Source: Candidatus Epilinea brevis
GTDB taxonomy: Bacteria; Chloroflexota; Anaerolineae; Epilineales; Epilineaceae
Length of the DNA stretch: 64,000 nt
Assembly: GCA_016710785.1 (NCBI GenBank)
Contig: JADJUE010000011.1
Coordinates: forward strand, 62,001-126,000
Direction of reading: 5' to 3'
The notes beneath the pieces are model-generated. The model saw nothing but the letters and a program-made list of their open reading frames with translations, had not been told where the DNA came from and made no database searches. Positions 37,391 through 46,741 of the stretch are shown one piece after another (the first letter of the stretch is position 1; each line of letters opens with the position of its first letter). A program made the position numbers and the translations under genes.

Positions 37391-38593
37391 ATGTCCGCCC
37401 TCACCGTCACCCAGCTCTCTGCCCACATCAAGGGCCTCCTTGACCAGGACGCCTTGCTGCGGGACGTCTGGGTAGAGGGGGAGGCGTCCAACTGCAAGGA
37501 GGCCGTCAGCGGGCATTGGTACTTCACCTTGAAGGACCCCGGCGCCAGCCTGAGCTGCGTGATGTGGAAGGGCCAGGCGGCCCTGCAGAGCTACCTGCCG
37601 GAGGACGGCCGGGCCTTCCAGATGCACGGCGTGGTCAGCGCCTACCCCGCGCAGGGCAAGTACCAGCTGATGGTGGACCAGATCGAGCCCTTGGGGCAGG
37701 GCGACCTGCATCGCGAGTTCGAGCGGATCAAGGCCAAGCTGGACGCCGAGGGGCTCTTCGACCCCGCTCGCAAGCGGCGGCTCCCGCCCTATCCGCGACG
37801 CATCGGCCTGGTCACGAGCCCCGGAGCGGCAGCCCTGCAGGATGTGCTGAAGGTGCTCGGTCGCCGCTGGCCGGTGGCCGAGCTGTTCTTGGCCCCCACC
37901 CTGGTGCAGGGCGACGCCGCTCCGCCGCAGATCGTGGCCGCCCTGCAGGCCATCGGGCGAGCGGGCGTGGATGTCGTGCTGCTCATCCGCGGCGGCGGCA
38001 GCCTGGAAGACCTGTGGGCCTTCAACGACGAGCGGGTGGCGCGGGCGATCGTCGACTGCCCCGTGCCGGTGGTCAGCGGGGTGGGGCACGAGATCGACTT
38101 CAGCATCGCCGACTTCGTGGCCGACCTGCGCGCCCCCACCCCTTCCGCCGCGGCCGAGCTGGCCACGCCCGACGCCTGGGAGCTGCGCCAGCGGGTGGAC
38201 GGTCTGCGTGCCCTTCTGGATCGTCAGTTGGGGGACCGACTGTCCCTGGCCGCCGACGGACTCGACGCCTTGCGCCACCGCCTGGACCGCTGCGCGCCCG
38301 AGCGAGGCCTGGCCGAGCGGCGGCGCGGCCTGGCCGAACTGGGCGCCCGCTTGGAGCGGGCGGTGCAGGGTGACCTGCGCCTGCGACGCTCCGGCGCGGC
38401 CGGCCTGGCCCAGCGCCTGGCCAGCCTGAGCCCGCAAGCCGTCCTGACCCGCGGCTATGCCCATGTGCAGCGCCTTCGCGACGGCCGCACCGTGGCCTCC
38501 ACCAAGGACGTCGGGGCGGCCGAGGGTCTGACCATCACCGTCGCCGACGGCCGCATCGCCGCCGTGACCACCGGACAGGCGCGGCTCTTTTGA
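37391..38593 (+). CDS. xseA: Exodeoxyribonuclease VII large subunit
   Basis: 400-residue protein with an N-terminal OB-fold (LTVTQLSAHIKGLLDQDALLRDVWVEGEASN...SGHWYFTLKD, about 1-100) and the ExoVII catalytic domain (PYPRRIGLVTSPGAAALQDVLKVLGRRWP, VVLLIRGGGSLEDLWAFNDERVARAI, PVVSGVGHEIDFSIADFVADLRAPTPSAAAELATP). The enzyme degrades single-stranded DNA to oligonucleotides in complex with XseB. A TACACT -10-like element at 37375-37380 lies only 10 bp before ATG, implying a nearly leaderless mRNA. xseB follows 58 bp downstream. Confidence 0.95.
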   Translation: MSALTVTQLSAHIKGLLDQDALLRDVWVEGEASNCKEAVSGHWYFTLKDPGASLSCVMWKGQAALQSYLPEDGRAFQMHGVVSAYPAQGKYQLMVDQIEPLGQGDLHREFERIKAKLDAEGLFDPARKRRLPPYPRRIGLVTSPGAAALQDVLKVLGRRWPVAELFLAPTLVQGDAAPPQIVAALQAIGRAGVDVVLLIRGGGSLEDLWAFNDERVARAIVDCPVPVVSGVGHEIDFSIADFVADLRAPTPSAAAELATPDAWELRQRVDGLRALLDRQLGDRLSLAADGLDALRHRLDRCAPERGLAERRRGLAELGARLERAVQGDLRLRRSGAAGLAQRLASLSPQAVLTRGYAHVQRLRDGRTVASTKDVGAAEGLTITVADGRIAAVTTGQARLF

Positions 38594-38651
38594 CGAAGCC
38601 GACCACCGACCCGCTGCCGCCTCATCCAAGCACCCCCAAGGAACCCAGCGC

Positions 38652-38888
38652 ATGAGCGACATCCCCGCCGACGCCCCCCTGGACTTCGAGGCGGCTTACG
38701 CCACCCTGGAGGAATCCGTGCGCCGGCTGGAATCCGGCACGCTCAACCTGGACGAGGCCATGACCGAATACGAGCGCGGCGTGGCCCTGTCATCTCGCTG
38801 CAGCCAGTTGCTGGAGGCCGCTGAGCAGCGCGTCAGCCAGATCGTGGTAGGCGGGCCGCAGCCGATCCCGGGCGATCCGGGGGAGTAG
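38652..38888 (+). CDS. xseB: Exodeoxyribonuclease VII small subunit
   Basis: 78 residues with the family core LDFEAAYATLEESVRRLESGTLNLDEAMTEYERGVALSSRCSQLLEAAEQRVSQI (about 9-65), a helical hairpin that oligomerises on XseA. Normal length. Shares an operon with xseA. Confidence 0.95.
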   Translation: MSDIPADAPLDFEAAYATLEESVRRLESGTLNLDEAMTEYERGVALSSRCSQLLEAAEQRVSQIVVGGPQPIPGDPGE

Positions 38889-38915
38889 AACCGCCCCCCG
38901 GGAGGGCGTCCGCCG

Positions 38916-40456
38916 ATGAACCATCGCTCCTTTGGGCCCCCTGCGGGGACGGTTCCACTGCCGTCCCTCTCCTGTGCCTGGCGATCGGCCATCATCGTCG
39001 CCGCCGTCCTGTCCCTTTCGGCGGCCCCGCAGGTCCGCGCCCAGGGGCGCATCGTGCCGGTGGCCGACGCCGCCGCGCTGACCGCCGCCGTCGCCGCGGC
39101 CCAACCGGGTGACACGATCGTCCTGGCCGGCGGCGACTACCTGCTGCGTCACAAGCTCAACCTCGTCCAAGCCGGCCGGCCGGACGCGCCCATCACCCTG
39201 CGCGCCGCGGCACTGGGCGAGGCCCGCCTGGTGTTCAGCGACGCCACGGGCGTGGTGGAGGGGCTACACGTGCAGGCGCCGGACTGGGTGCTGGAAAACC
39301 TGGATATTGAGGGCCGCTGCGGCGCGGACGACAACTGCGAGCATGCCTTGCACATCGTCGGCCAGGCGGACCGGACGGTGCTCCGCGGCAGCCGGCTGCA
39401 CGGCTTCAACGCCCAGATCAAGGGCAACGGCATGGACCTGGGCGGGGCCGAGGGCTGGGTCTGGCCGGATGACGTGCTGACCGAGCGCACGGAGTTCTTC
39501 AACCCGGCCCCCCGCCAGACCGACAACCCGGTGACGCCCATCGACGTGGTGGGCGGGCGGCGCTGGATCGTCCGGGACAACTTCATCCACGACCATGCCA
39601 AGGGCGGCGGTGACGGCATCAGCTACGCAGCCTTCCTCAAGGGCAACTCCCGCGACGGGCTCTTCGAGCGCAACCTGGTGGTCTGCGAGCTGTTGCACAA
39701 GGGCCGCACGCGCCTGGGCCTGTCCTTCGGCGGCGGCGGCTCAGGTCCCGACCGCATCTGCGAGGAGGGCAGCTGCACGCCGGAACATCGGGGCGGGATC
39801 ATGCGCAACAACCTGATCCTGCACTGCCCGGCGGACGTGGGCATCTACCTCAACGAAGCCGCCGACAGCCAGGTGCTCTACAACACTCTCTACGACACCG
39901 GAACGGCATCGACGTCCGCTTCGCCGCCTCCTCGGTGACCCTGATCGGCAACCTCCTGCCGGGCCGCATCCGCGACCGCGACGGGGGCAAGAGCGTTCGG
40001 GACCTGAACCGCGAGAACATCACCGCGGCCCAATGGGCGGCCTGGTTCGCCGACGCCGGCAACCTGGACTTCCGCCTGAAGGCCGGGGCGGAGATCGCGG
40101 ACAGTGGACGAAGCCTGCCGCAGCTGCCGGACGATTACTGCGGCGCCGCACGCGCGGACGGGCGACCGGACCTGGGTGCGGTGGAGCTGGGGACGGGCTG
40201 CGACACGCGGCCGGCGGCATGGGCGGGACTGGCGGCGGGGCCGGGCGCGACGCCGACGGTTGCGGCCCCGACCGTGGCGGCCACGGCGATGGGCAGCGCG
40301 ACGCCGACGGGAGTCGCGACAGGGACAGCGGGCGCGACAAGCACGGCGATGGCAACCGCCGAGCCCACCGCGACCCGCCCGGTGGCGACGGCCACGGCGA
40401 CGCGGACGGTGGCGACGGAGGGACCTCGGCTGCTGCTGCCGCGTCTGGGGCGCTGA
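38916..40456 (+). CDS. Secreted right-handed beta-helix protein, frameshifted
   Basis: The first frame (38916-39938) has a signal peptide region (WRSAIIVAAVLSLSAAPQVRAQ) and parallel beta-helix repeats (AQPGDTIVLAGGDYLLR, VLENLDIEG, RWIVRDNFIHDHAKGG, LFERNLVV, MRNNLILHCPADVGIYLNEAADSQVLYNTLYDTG), typical of pectate-lyase-like or chondroitinase-B-like folds. The frame breaks at 39897-39901 (ACCGGAACGG). Adding one C gives DTGNGIDVRFAASSVTLIGN, and the protein continues to 40456 through an Ala/Thr-rich linker to PRLLLPRLGR. About 514 residues if repaired. Catalytic residues cannot be assigned; it may be a polysaccharide lyase or a binding protein. Confidence 0.75.
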
Positions 40457-40512
40457 GGGTCGGGACGGGGGGACCGCGATCGAGGCCGCCACCTCCAATC
40501 TGCTTGACGTTT

Positions 40513-40549
40513 ACTCAACGTCTTGAGCAAGACTACTCAACGTGTTGAG
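40513..40549. promoter_or_regulatory. Two tandem ACTCAACGT(C/G)TTGAG palindromes
   Basis: ACTCAACGTCTTGAG (40513-40527) and ACTCAACGTGTTGAG (40535-40549) are two near-identical short palindromes (CTCAA...TTGAG) with a 22-bp centre spacing. They look like operator sites for a dimeric repressor. They lie immediately upstream of a decayed DUF4143 ATPase start, suggesting that the operators outlived the gene they controlled. Confidence 0.6.
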
Positions 40550-40589
40550 TAACTCGTCGAGCCTCTCCTTCTAGCCCGACCAAGCCGCC

Positions 40590-40668
40590 GTGCTCGCCGC
40601 TCGCCTCCACGAGCCGCTACGCTTCCTGCAGGTGGTGGCCGGTGGTCGACTGGCTGCGGGCCTGAGGC
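40590..40668 (+). pseudogene. N-terminal remnant of an AAA_14/DUF4143 ATPase
   Basis: From GTG 40590 the frame reads VLAARLHEPLRFLQVVAGGRLAAG, close to the family start LLARRL.EPRRFIQVVAGPRQVGKTT, but the Walker A that should follow is gone. A stop (TAG) lies just upstream in the same frame. Only the first about 20 residues are recognisable. Together with the C-terminal remnant at 16480 it shows that this family has been gained and lost repeatedly. Confidence 0.5.
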
Positions 40669-40696
40669 TGTCTCACACCTCGCCTCATTCGTCCGA

Positions 40697-40725
40697 TTGA
40701 CACCCGCCGACCCATCGGATAAGAT
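40697..40725 (+). promoter_or_regulatory. Promoter TTGACA-N17-TAAGAT
   Basis: A perfect -35 TTGACA (40697-40702), optimal 17-bp spacer and TAAGAT (40720-40725), 75 bp before the DUF2339 start codon. This is the best sigma70-type match in the window. Confidence 0.75.
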
Positions 40726-40799
40726 CGCCCGCAGCCCATGGCCTGCGCCCAGGAGCATCCCGGCTCGCTCGGCGGCAGGTCAGGCGCTGAGGGGGACCG

Positions 40800-43166
40800 A
40801 TGGAAGACCTGTGGGGCCTGGCCTGTCTGGTATCGCTGGCGGCGCTGATCTTGCCCTTCATCGTCTTCGCGCTGCTGCAGGTGCGCTTGAACCGCTTGCG
40901 CGACGAGGTGGCGAACCTGACGGCGCGGCTCGGACAGATGGAATCGGAAGGGGTCCGTCCGCGGGTTGTGGAACCCATCGCCCCGGCGACCTCTGTGGCG
41001 TTCCCGCCATCGGCAGCGGATGCTCTGGCGCGATCCGCGCCGCAGCCTGCAGCCAGCCCAGTGGGATCCGCCGAATCACCTGATCTCGCGCCGGTAGGAT
41101 CCGCGGCGCTCCCTGCTGCCGCCCAAGGATCCTCGCCGTCGCGATCCGCCGCTCCCCCCGGCCTCGAGCGGCTGCTGGGCACCCGCCTCTTCGTCTGGGT
41201 GGGGGCCGTGGCCTTGGCCCTGTCCGGCACCTTCCTGGTACGCTACGCCGTGGACCAGGGCTGGCTGGGCCCGGCGGTGCGCGTGCTCTTGGGAACGCTC
41301 TTCGGCATCGTCCTGCTGACTGCCGGCGAGCGCCTGCGCCGCGTGCCGCGCATCGGCGCGGCGCTCTCGGCCGCCGGCGTCGCCGCCCTCTTCGCCAGCT
41401 TCTACGCCGCCGCCAGCCTGTACAACCTGATCCCGGACGCGGCCGGCTTTGCCCTGCTGGGCCTGACCGCCGCCGCCGGCGTGGCCCTGTCCCTGCGCCA
41501 GGGGCGGCTGGTGGCCGTGGTCGGCCTCATCGGCGGCTACCTCACCCCCATTCTGATCCATTCCGACGCCGCCCCCGGCCCGGCGTTCTTCGCCTACCTG
41601 CTGCTGCTCCTGGCGGCCATGCTGGCGGTGACGGACCGGCGCGGCTGGTGGGGCCTGGCCACCGGCAGCATGGCGGCCGGCCTGCTGTGGGTGCTGCTGG
41701 TGCTGGTGCAGGTTCACGGGCGGGAGGAAGCTCTCTGGCCCGGACTGTTCATCCTGGCTTCGATCGGGATCTTTGTGTTCACGGCGTTACGGTCGGGGGG
41801 CGCGGCGGAGGAGTGGTCTGCTCTGGAAGGGCCAGTCGGGTCCGCCGGTTTGTCGGGATCCGCACCGCGGCGCCTCCCGGTCCTCCCCTTGCACCTTGCC
41901 ATGGGCGGCAGCCTCCTGGCGCAGATGGCCCTTGCCGCCCGGACCGACTTCGGCATCCAGGAATGGCTCTTCCTGGGCCTGCTCGGAGCCGCCGCCTTGG
42001 TGCTGGGCCGCCTGCGCGAGCCCCTGGCGCCGCTCGCCTGGCTGGGGGCGGGGCTGACGGGCCTGCTGTTGCTGGTCTGGGGGGCGGGGCTGGAGCTGTC
42101 CGCCGCCGGCCAGCGCTTCCTGTGGACCTGCGCGGCCTTCGGCGCCCTGTATGCCGCGGGCGCCTGGCTGGCGCTCTGGCGCGCGGCGCGGCCGGCACGC
42201 TGGGCGGCCCTGACCTCGGCCAGCGCGGTCGGCAGCTTCCTGCTGGGCTATTCGGCGTGGTCCGGCGAGATGAGCGACCGGCCTTGGGGTCTGACGGCCC
42301 TGGCCTTGGCGGCGCTGCTCGTCCTGGCAGCCTGGCCGGTGTTGCGGCGCCGGGCGGGGCTGCAGGGCTCGCCGGATTCGCCGGTCGGGGAAGATCCGCA
42401 GGGTCAACGGGATTCGGCGGATCTTCTGGGTCAGCGCGGTCTGGACGGCTTGCCACGGTCCCAAGGCAACGCCGCCGTCGCCGCCCTGGCCGCCGGCTCC
42501 ACCACCTTCGTGACCTTGGCGGCACCCCTGCTGCTCAACCGCGAATGGTACGCGGTGACCTGGTCCGCTGAACTGGCGGCCCTCGCCTTCCTGGCCTGGC
42601 GGCTGGCCATCCCCCAGCTGCGCTACTCGGCCTGGCCCCTGCTGGCGATGGTCGCCCTGCGCCTGCTGACGCCGGGGGTTCTGAGCTTTCCCCTCGGCGA
42701 GCGGCCCTTGTTTAACAGTCTCCTTCTCAGCTACGGTCTGCCGATCCTGGCCCTGGTCGTCGGCGAACGCTTCAGCCGCCGCGCCGCGGACAAGCCCCTG
42801 ACCGCGGGCCTGGACGGCCTGGCCTTCCTCCTGACCTTCACCCTGATCACCCTCCAAGTGCGGCAGGCCTTCCATGGCAGCCGGCTCGCCGAGGGCGGCC
42901 TGCTTTCGGCCGAGAACTACAGCTACTCGCTGGCCTGGGTGGTCTTCGGCTGCCTGCTGCTGGCTGCGGGTGTCCGCTGGCGGGCGAAAGGCGCGCGCTG
43001 GGCCTCCCTGCCGGTGATGCTGCTGGCCGTGGGCAAGGTCTTCCTCTTCGATGCGGCCAGCCTCGGAGGGCTGTACCGCGTGCTGTCCTTCCTGGGGCTG
43101 GGCCTGAGCCTGGTCGCCTTGGGCTGGGTGTACCAACGCTTCGTGTTTAGGGATGAGGGCACTTGA
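40800..43166 (+). CDS. DUF2339 multi-pass membrane protein
   Basis: 788 residues. An N-terminal helix (about 5-27) is followed by a short coiled coil (LNRLRDEVANLTARLGQME), a Pro/Ala/Ser-rich linker, and about 22-24 hydrophobic helices running from GTRLFVWVGAVALALSGTFLVRYAVDQGWLGPAVRVLLG to the end. LGTRLFVWVG...L..G is the typical beginning of the DUF2339 family of very long membrane proteins with unknown function. A polar Ser/Asp/Gly-rich insert (about 522-560) separates two halves. It has its own promoter at 40697. Confidence 0.88.
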   Translation: MEDLWGLACLVSLAALILPFIVFALLQVRLNRLRDEVANLTARLGQMESEGVRPRVVEPIAPATSVAFPPSAADALARSAPQPAASPVGSAESPDLAPVGSAALPAAAQGSSPSRSAAPPGLERLLGTRLFVWVGAVALALSGTFLVRYAVDQGWLGPAVRVLLGTLFGIVLLTAGERLRRVPRIGAALSAAGVAALFASFYAAASLYNLIPDAAGFALLGLTAAAGVALSLRQGRLVAVVGLIGGYLTPILIHSDAAPGPAFFAYLLLLLAAMLAVTDRRGWWGLATGSMAAGLLWVLLVLVQVHGREEALWPGLFILASIGIFVFTALRSGGAAEEWSALEGPVGSAGLSGSAPRRLPVLPLHLAMGGSLLAQMALAARTDFGIQEWLFLGLLGAAALVLGRLREPLAPLAWLGAGLTGLLLLVWGAGLELSAAGQRFLWTCAAFGALYAAGAWLALWRAARPARWAALTSASAVGSFLLGYSAWSGEMSDRPWGLTALALAALLVLAAWPVLRRRAGLQGSPDSPVGEDPQGQRDSADLLGQRGLDGLPRSQGNAAVAALAAGSTTFVTLAAPLLLNREWYAVTWSAELAALAFLAWRLAIPQLRYSAWPLLAMVALRLLTPGVLSFPLGERPLFNSLLLSYGLPILALVVGERFSRRAADKPLTAGLDGLAFLLTFTLITLQVRQAFHGSRLAEGGLLSAENYSYSLAWVVFGCLLLAAGVRWRAKGARWASLPVMLLAVGKVFLFDAASLGGLYRVLSFLGLGLSLVALGWVYQRFVFRDEGT

Positions 43167-43204
43167 TGGATCCGGTCGGGAGCCTCATCCACGTGAGCTG
43201 CCGC

Positions 43205-43240
43205 CCCGTCGTTGCCAGACCATCGGCAGCCATAGAGGCG
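43205..43240 (-). pseudogene. Detached copy of the LWLPMVW C-terminal tail
   Basis: On the minus strand this reads PPLWLPMVWQRRG. The 19 bp 43214-43232 are identical to 44041-44059, which encode the tail WLPMVWR of the LVIVD protein, in the same orientation. It is probably the last scrap of another tail-bearing secreted protein or a short local duplication. It lies in the 92-bp gap after the Uma2 gene and has no start codon. Confidence 0.45.
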
Positions 43241-43258
43241 GCTGCAGTTCGCGGTGTA

Positions 43259-43879
43259 TCAGTCCGCGAACACCTCGTCCACCTCCACCCCGAACCCCAC
43301 CATGCTCGCTGAGGAGGCATGCTCGCCTACGCCCCAGCTCCCGTGCTCCAGGTAGACATCCCCTTGCAGCCGCAGCACCGTGATGCGCCGCTCCTGGGGA
43401 TCGACGATCCAGTATTCCGGGATGCCCGCCCGGGCGTACTCCGTGCGCTTGGTCACCAGGTCATGCTGTCGATCGGTGCTGAGGCTCTCCATGACCAGGT
43501 CCGCTCCGGCGCAATGCGTGGCCTGGATCCAGGACCGATGTTCCTGGGAGATGAACAGCAGGTCCGGCTCGCGGATGCGGCCCGGCCAGAGCAGCAGGGG
43601 CACGGGCGCGTAGAAGACCCGACCGAGTCCGTGTTGCCGTACAAAGCCGTCCAGAAGACGAAGCAGCATCAAGGAAACCGTCTGATGAAGGGGCGTCGGC
43701 ATCTCCAGCACATCCACGGCGCCGTCCACGAATTCCACCAGGTGGTTGGTCTCCAGCGCCAGATAGTCATCCGGCGTCCAATGACCCTGGGGCGGAAACA
43801 GGCGTGCGATGTCCCAGGCCGGTTCGGGCGGCCGCCCATCCGCCGATGCCGGCACAACGGCTGCGGAAACTGTGGTCAT
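43259..43879 (-). CDS. Uma2-family (DUF820) putative restriction endonuclease
   Basis: 206 residues from ATG 43879. Features of the PD-(D/E)xK-like Uma2 family are TPDDYLALETNHLVEFVDGAVDVLEMPTPLHQ (about 37-68), REPDLLFISQEH (catalytic PD, about 110), LVMESLSTD (E of ExK region, about 131) and TEYARAGIPEYWIVDPQERRITVLRLQ. The spacing is normal, though the canonical V-E-V/I-x-S is LVMESLS here. These genes are numerous in Cyanobacteria and Chloroflexota; true nuclease activity is unproven. The ORF is open further upstream but MTTVSAAVV is the likelier start. Confidence 0.88.
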   Translation of the reverse strand: MTTVSAAVVPASADGRPPEPAWDIARLFPPQGHWTPDDYLALETNHLVEFVDGAVDVLEMPTPLHQTVSLMLLRLLDGFVRQHGLGRVFYAPVPLLLWPGRIREPDLLFISQEHRSWIQATHCAGADLVMESLSTDRQHDLVTKRTEYARAGIPEYWIVDPQERRITVLRLQGDVYLEHGSWGVGEHASSASMVGFGVEVDEVFAD

Positions 43880-44035
43880 GACCTCTGGCTCCCGACGGGA
43901 TCGCCTTCCGGAATCACGCAGGCCGCGACTCGGGGCGACGTCACCTCGTGATCGCAAAGATAGGTGCGGAAAGCGCCTGCGCCAAGCGGGTCGTGGGCGA
44001 GGGTTCGGTCCCACGCTACCCCGCTGCCGCTGGCG

Positions 44036-46348
44036 TCAGCGCCAGACCATCGGCAGCCACAGCGTCCGGAGCGTCCCACTCCCGCTCTCCGTGCCCTTTG
44101 CCGTCGCCGTCGGCCGCGCCACCACCGTCGCGGTCGCCCCAGGCGGCCCCGGCGTGCTGGACGGCAGCGGTTGCACGTGGTTGGTCGGCGTCGGTCGGGC
44201 CGGGTCATCGGTCGGAAGGGGCGTCAAGGTGGGGCCGACCGTGGGCAGCGGCAGGGCAGCGCCGTCGGTGAGGCGCAGGATCGCGATGCCCGCCTTGCCC
44301 GCGGTGACGTAGAGCAGGTCGCCGACGACCGCGATATCTGCCGGTGGCGATGACCAGGACCCGTTGCCAGGCAGGTCGTAGGTGCCGCGAAGCACCGGCA
44401 GGGACGGATCGGCGATGTCGACGGCGCTCAGGCGCAGGCGTCGATCGTCCTGGCCGACGTCCACGAAGCCGGCCGCGATGACCATATCCCCAGCGCGCAC
44501 CAGCCGTTCGCTGCGGAGCTGCGGGAGGGAGCGCACCGGCGCCAGGCTGCGCGCGTCGACGACGAGGAGTCCCCCAGAGGCATCGGCGACGAGCGTGTAG
44601 GCGCCGGCAGTGATGACGTCCGAGGGGCTGCCCGCGGTATTGGAGCGGGCGATGGGACGAAAGTCGCCGCCCGCAGTGACATCGAAGAGATGCAGGCCGG
44701 TCACCGGTTCGGCGACCCAGGCGCGGCCGTCGGCAACGGCCACGCTGCCCGACTGGGGAAAGGTTGGACCGTGGTTCGGGGGGTACCGATGGTCAGCTGT
44801 GCGCACGAAGCGCGGCGCTGTGGGATCGCTGATGTCCAGCTCGGTGAGCAGCGGCAGACCCGTGAACCACAGCCGGTCACCAGACAGCACAGGCGGGTAG
44901 CCGTTGGGCATGACCGACTTGGTCTCAAGCTCGGGATGCCGCTCCAGCTCCGTGTAGGCATCCCACCGCCCCACCTGGCGCGGCGCTGCGGGGTCCAACA
45001 CGTCCACGACATGCAGGCCGCCGATAGTCCAATTCCAACCCGTGCGCGCCACGTAAGCACGGCCATCGCGGACTGCCAGCGCCGCGGTGCCCAGGGTCCC
45101 CTCTATGCTCAACAGGGTGCCCTCGTTCTCCAGGTCCACTCGTCCGACCACCGCAGGGACAGCCGGATCGTGCAGGTCCAGCACCCAGACCTCGCCATCC
45201 TGGTCGCTGATGAAGGCATGATCGCCGTCGATGACGATGCCGGCTGGAGCGCCGATCGTCGGCTCGCGGTGACGCAGTAGTAGCCTCTTCTCTCCCGGCT
45301 CGGCTGGCCCGACAACGAGGAGGCCGCGCGCTCCGTCCGCGGCCAGGACCAGGTCGCCCGCTGCGGCCATGCCCCTGCTGGTCAACAAAGGCAACTCTCC
45401 CAGCGGTCGAATCACCGGCAGGTCCGCCAGGTCGAAGAGCGCCAGGTGGTACGAGTCTCCCGGTGCGGCCCACTCCCGGCGCAGCCAGGCCATCGTGCCG
45501 CCGACGACAAGGTCGACTCCATCGTAAGCGCGGGCCTGGGACGCGACTCGTGGTGCGGCCGGATCGGCGAGATCCACCACGAACAGGTTCTCCCAGGTGG
45601 CGAGCAAGGCATAACGGCCGACGGGGGCCACCGTGCGGGCATCCTGGCCGACATCGAGCGTCCCCATCAGGCGAGGCCGGGTTGGGTCCGCCAGACCGAA
45701 GACGCGCAGGCCACCGGCGCCGGCGTTCGAGCCTACCGCGACCAGCAGCCGGTTGCCGGACAGGGCCAGCCCCAGAGCCGGCAGGTCGGTGGCGACGGTC
45801 GTGACCAGGCGCGGGCGATCGGGGTCGCGCAGGTCCACGACAAGCAGGCCGGACTTCGCACCCGCGCTGTATAACAGGCCGTCACGGACGACCACCCGAT
45901 GCAGATCATCCGGGCCGAGATCGAATGCATTGCGCCACCGCGGCGCGGTCGGATCCATCACGTCCACGATGTGCAGGCGGTCCAACACGTGGCGGTCGCC
46001 GCGCCGCAGACGTTGAATGAGATAGACCTGCCCGTCGGCCACGGTGGCGACCTGAGCGAGGCCGGGCAAGAGCGCGCTGCGCCCGACGGTGCGGGGCGCC
46101 AGGGGATCGGTGATGTCGAGCACCTCGAGGCGCAGGCCGCGGTCGATGTACGCGAGATGCCCCTCGACCGCGACGCCGGTGATGGCCCCGCCGAAGTGGT
46201 CGACCGGCTGGAACAACGCCTCGCGGACCACGCGCTGCTGGACCGGTCGCGCTGCCGTGGGCTGGGGGACCGATGCGAGCACCGCAAGGCCGAGGGCGGC
46301 GGCGGTCAGCCTCGACAGGGCGATCAGGAAGCGATGACGACGGTGCAT
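44036..46348 (-). CDS. Secreted LVIVD-repeat propeller protein
   Basis: 770 residues. The signal peptide (FLIALSRLTAAALGLAVLASVPQPTAA, about 7-34) is followed by at least eight LVIVD-type repeats with the pattern (L/V)xVxD(I/V)xDPxxPRxVG: LEVLDITDPLAPRTVGR, LHIVDVMDPTAPRW, LLVVDLRDPDRPRLV, LFVVDLADPAAPRVAS, VWVLDLHDPAVPAVVGR, LHVVDVLDPAAPRQVGR, ELDISDPTAPRFV. They form a surface beta-propeller. A Thr/Pro/Ala linker (about 705-755) leads to the tail TLRTLWLPMVWR. Function is probably extracellular binding. A TTGCCC-N16-TATCAT promoter lies upstream at 46399-46426. Confidence 0.82.
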   Translation of the reverse strand: MHRRHRFLIALSRLTAAALGLAVLASVPQPTAARPVQQRVVREALFQPVDHFGGAITGVAVEGHLAYIDRGLRLEVLDITDPLAPRTVGRSALLPGLAQVATVADGQVYLIQRLRRGDRHVLDRLHIVDVMDPTAPRWRNAFDLGPDDLHRVVVRDGLLYSAGAKSGLLVVDLRDPDRPRLVTTVATDLPALGLALSGNRLLVAVGSNAGAGGLRVFGLADPTRPRLMGTLDVGQDARTVAPVGRYALLATWENLFVVDLADPAAPRVASQARAYDGVDLVVGGTMAWLRREWAAPGDSYHLALFDLADLPVIRPLGELPLLTSRGMAAAGDLVLAADGARGLLVVGPAEPGEKRLLLRHREPTIGAPAGIVIDGDHAFISDQDGEVWVLDLHDPAVPAVVGRVDLENEGTLLSIEGTLGTAALAVRDGRAYVARTGWNWTIGGLHVVDVLDPAAPRQVGRWDAYTELERHPELETKSVMPNGYPPVLSGDRLWFTGLPLLTELDISDPTAPRFVRTADHRYPPNHGPTFPQSGSVAVADGRAWVAEPVTGLHLFDVTAGGDFRPIARSNTAGSPSDVITAGAYTLVADASGGLLVVDARSLAPVRSLPQLRSERLVRAGDMVIAAGFVDVGQDDRRLRLSAVDIADPSLPVLRGTYDLPGNGSWSSPPADIAVVGDLLYVTAGKAGIAILRLTDGAALPLPTVGPTLTPLPTDDPARPTPTNHVQPLPSSTPGPPGATATVVARPTATAKGTESGSGTLRTLWLPMVWR

Positions 46349-46741
46349 GGTGCGCTCCTCAGCCTGCAGCCAAGCGAACAGTGGGATTCTGGTGCGGGAT
46401 GATAGGCCTGTTCAAAGGAGGGGCAAGCGCTCAGGACCGGGTCGCGTCGCCCGGGGCGTCGCCTGGTTCAAGCGCCTGCCAACCGCGTCCACGACAAGTC
46501 GACGAACTTCGCTTCACACTCCCTGACGTGAATACATTTCATTCATCAGCTGAATAGAATGGCAGACCCCTTTAGGTCACCCAGTATTGCCAACATGCCT
46601 TCCCCTGACCGATCACTGCCCGCGCCGATCTTCGACCCTTTGCCCCGCCGCAGCGCCCTTGCTATGGTACGGCTCCTCACTCCCCCGGCGACCGTCCCGA
46701 AAGCCGGTCCTCCGGCCTGATCCGCAAGACAGGAAAGTCCC
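46349..46741. promoter_or_regulatory. Divergent intergenic region with LVIVD promoter
   Basis: No gene in these 393 bp. On the minus strand TTGCCC (46421-46426), a 16-bp spacer and TATCAT (46399-46404) form a promoter for the LVIVD gene at 46348. Around 46528-46562 is an AT-rich stretch with ATTCATCAGCTGAAT (ATTCA...TGAAT), a possible operator. On the plus strand, AGGAAAG precedes the DUF998 start at 46742. Confidence 0.55.
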
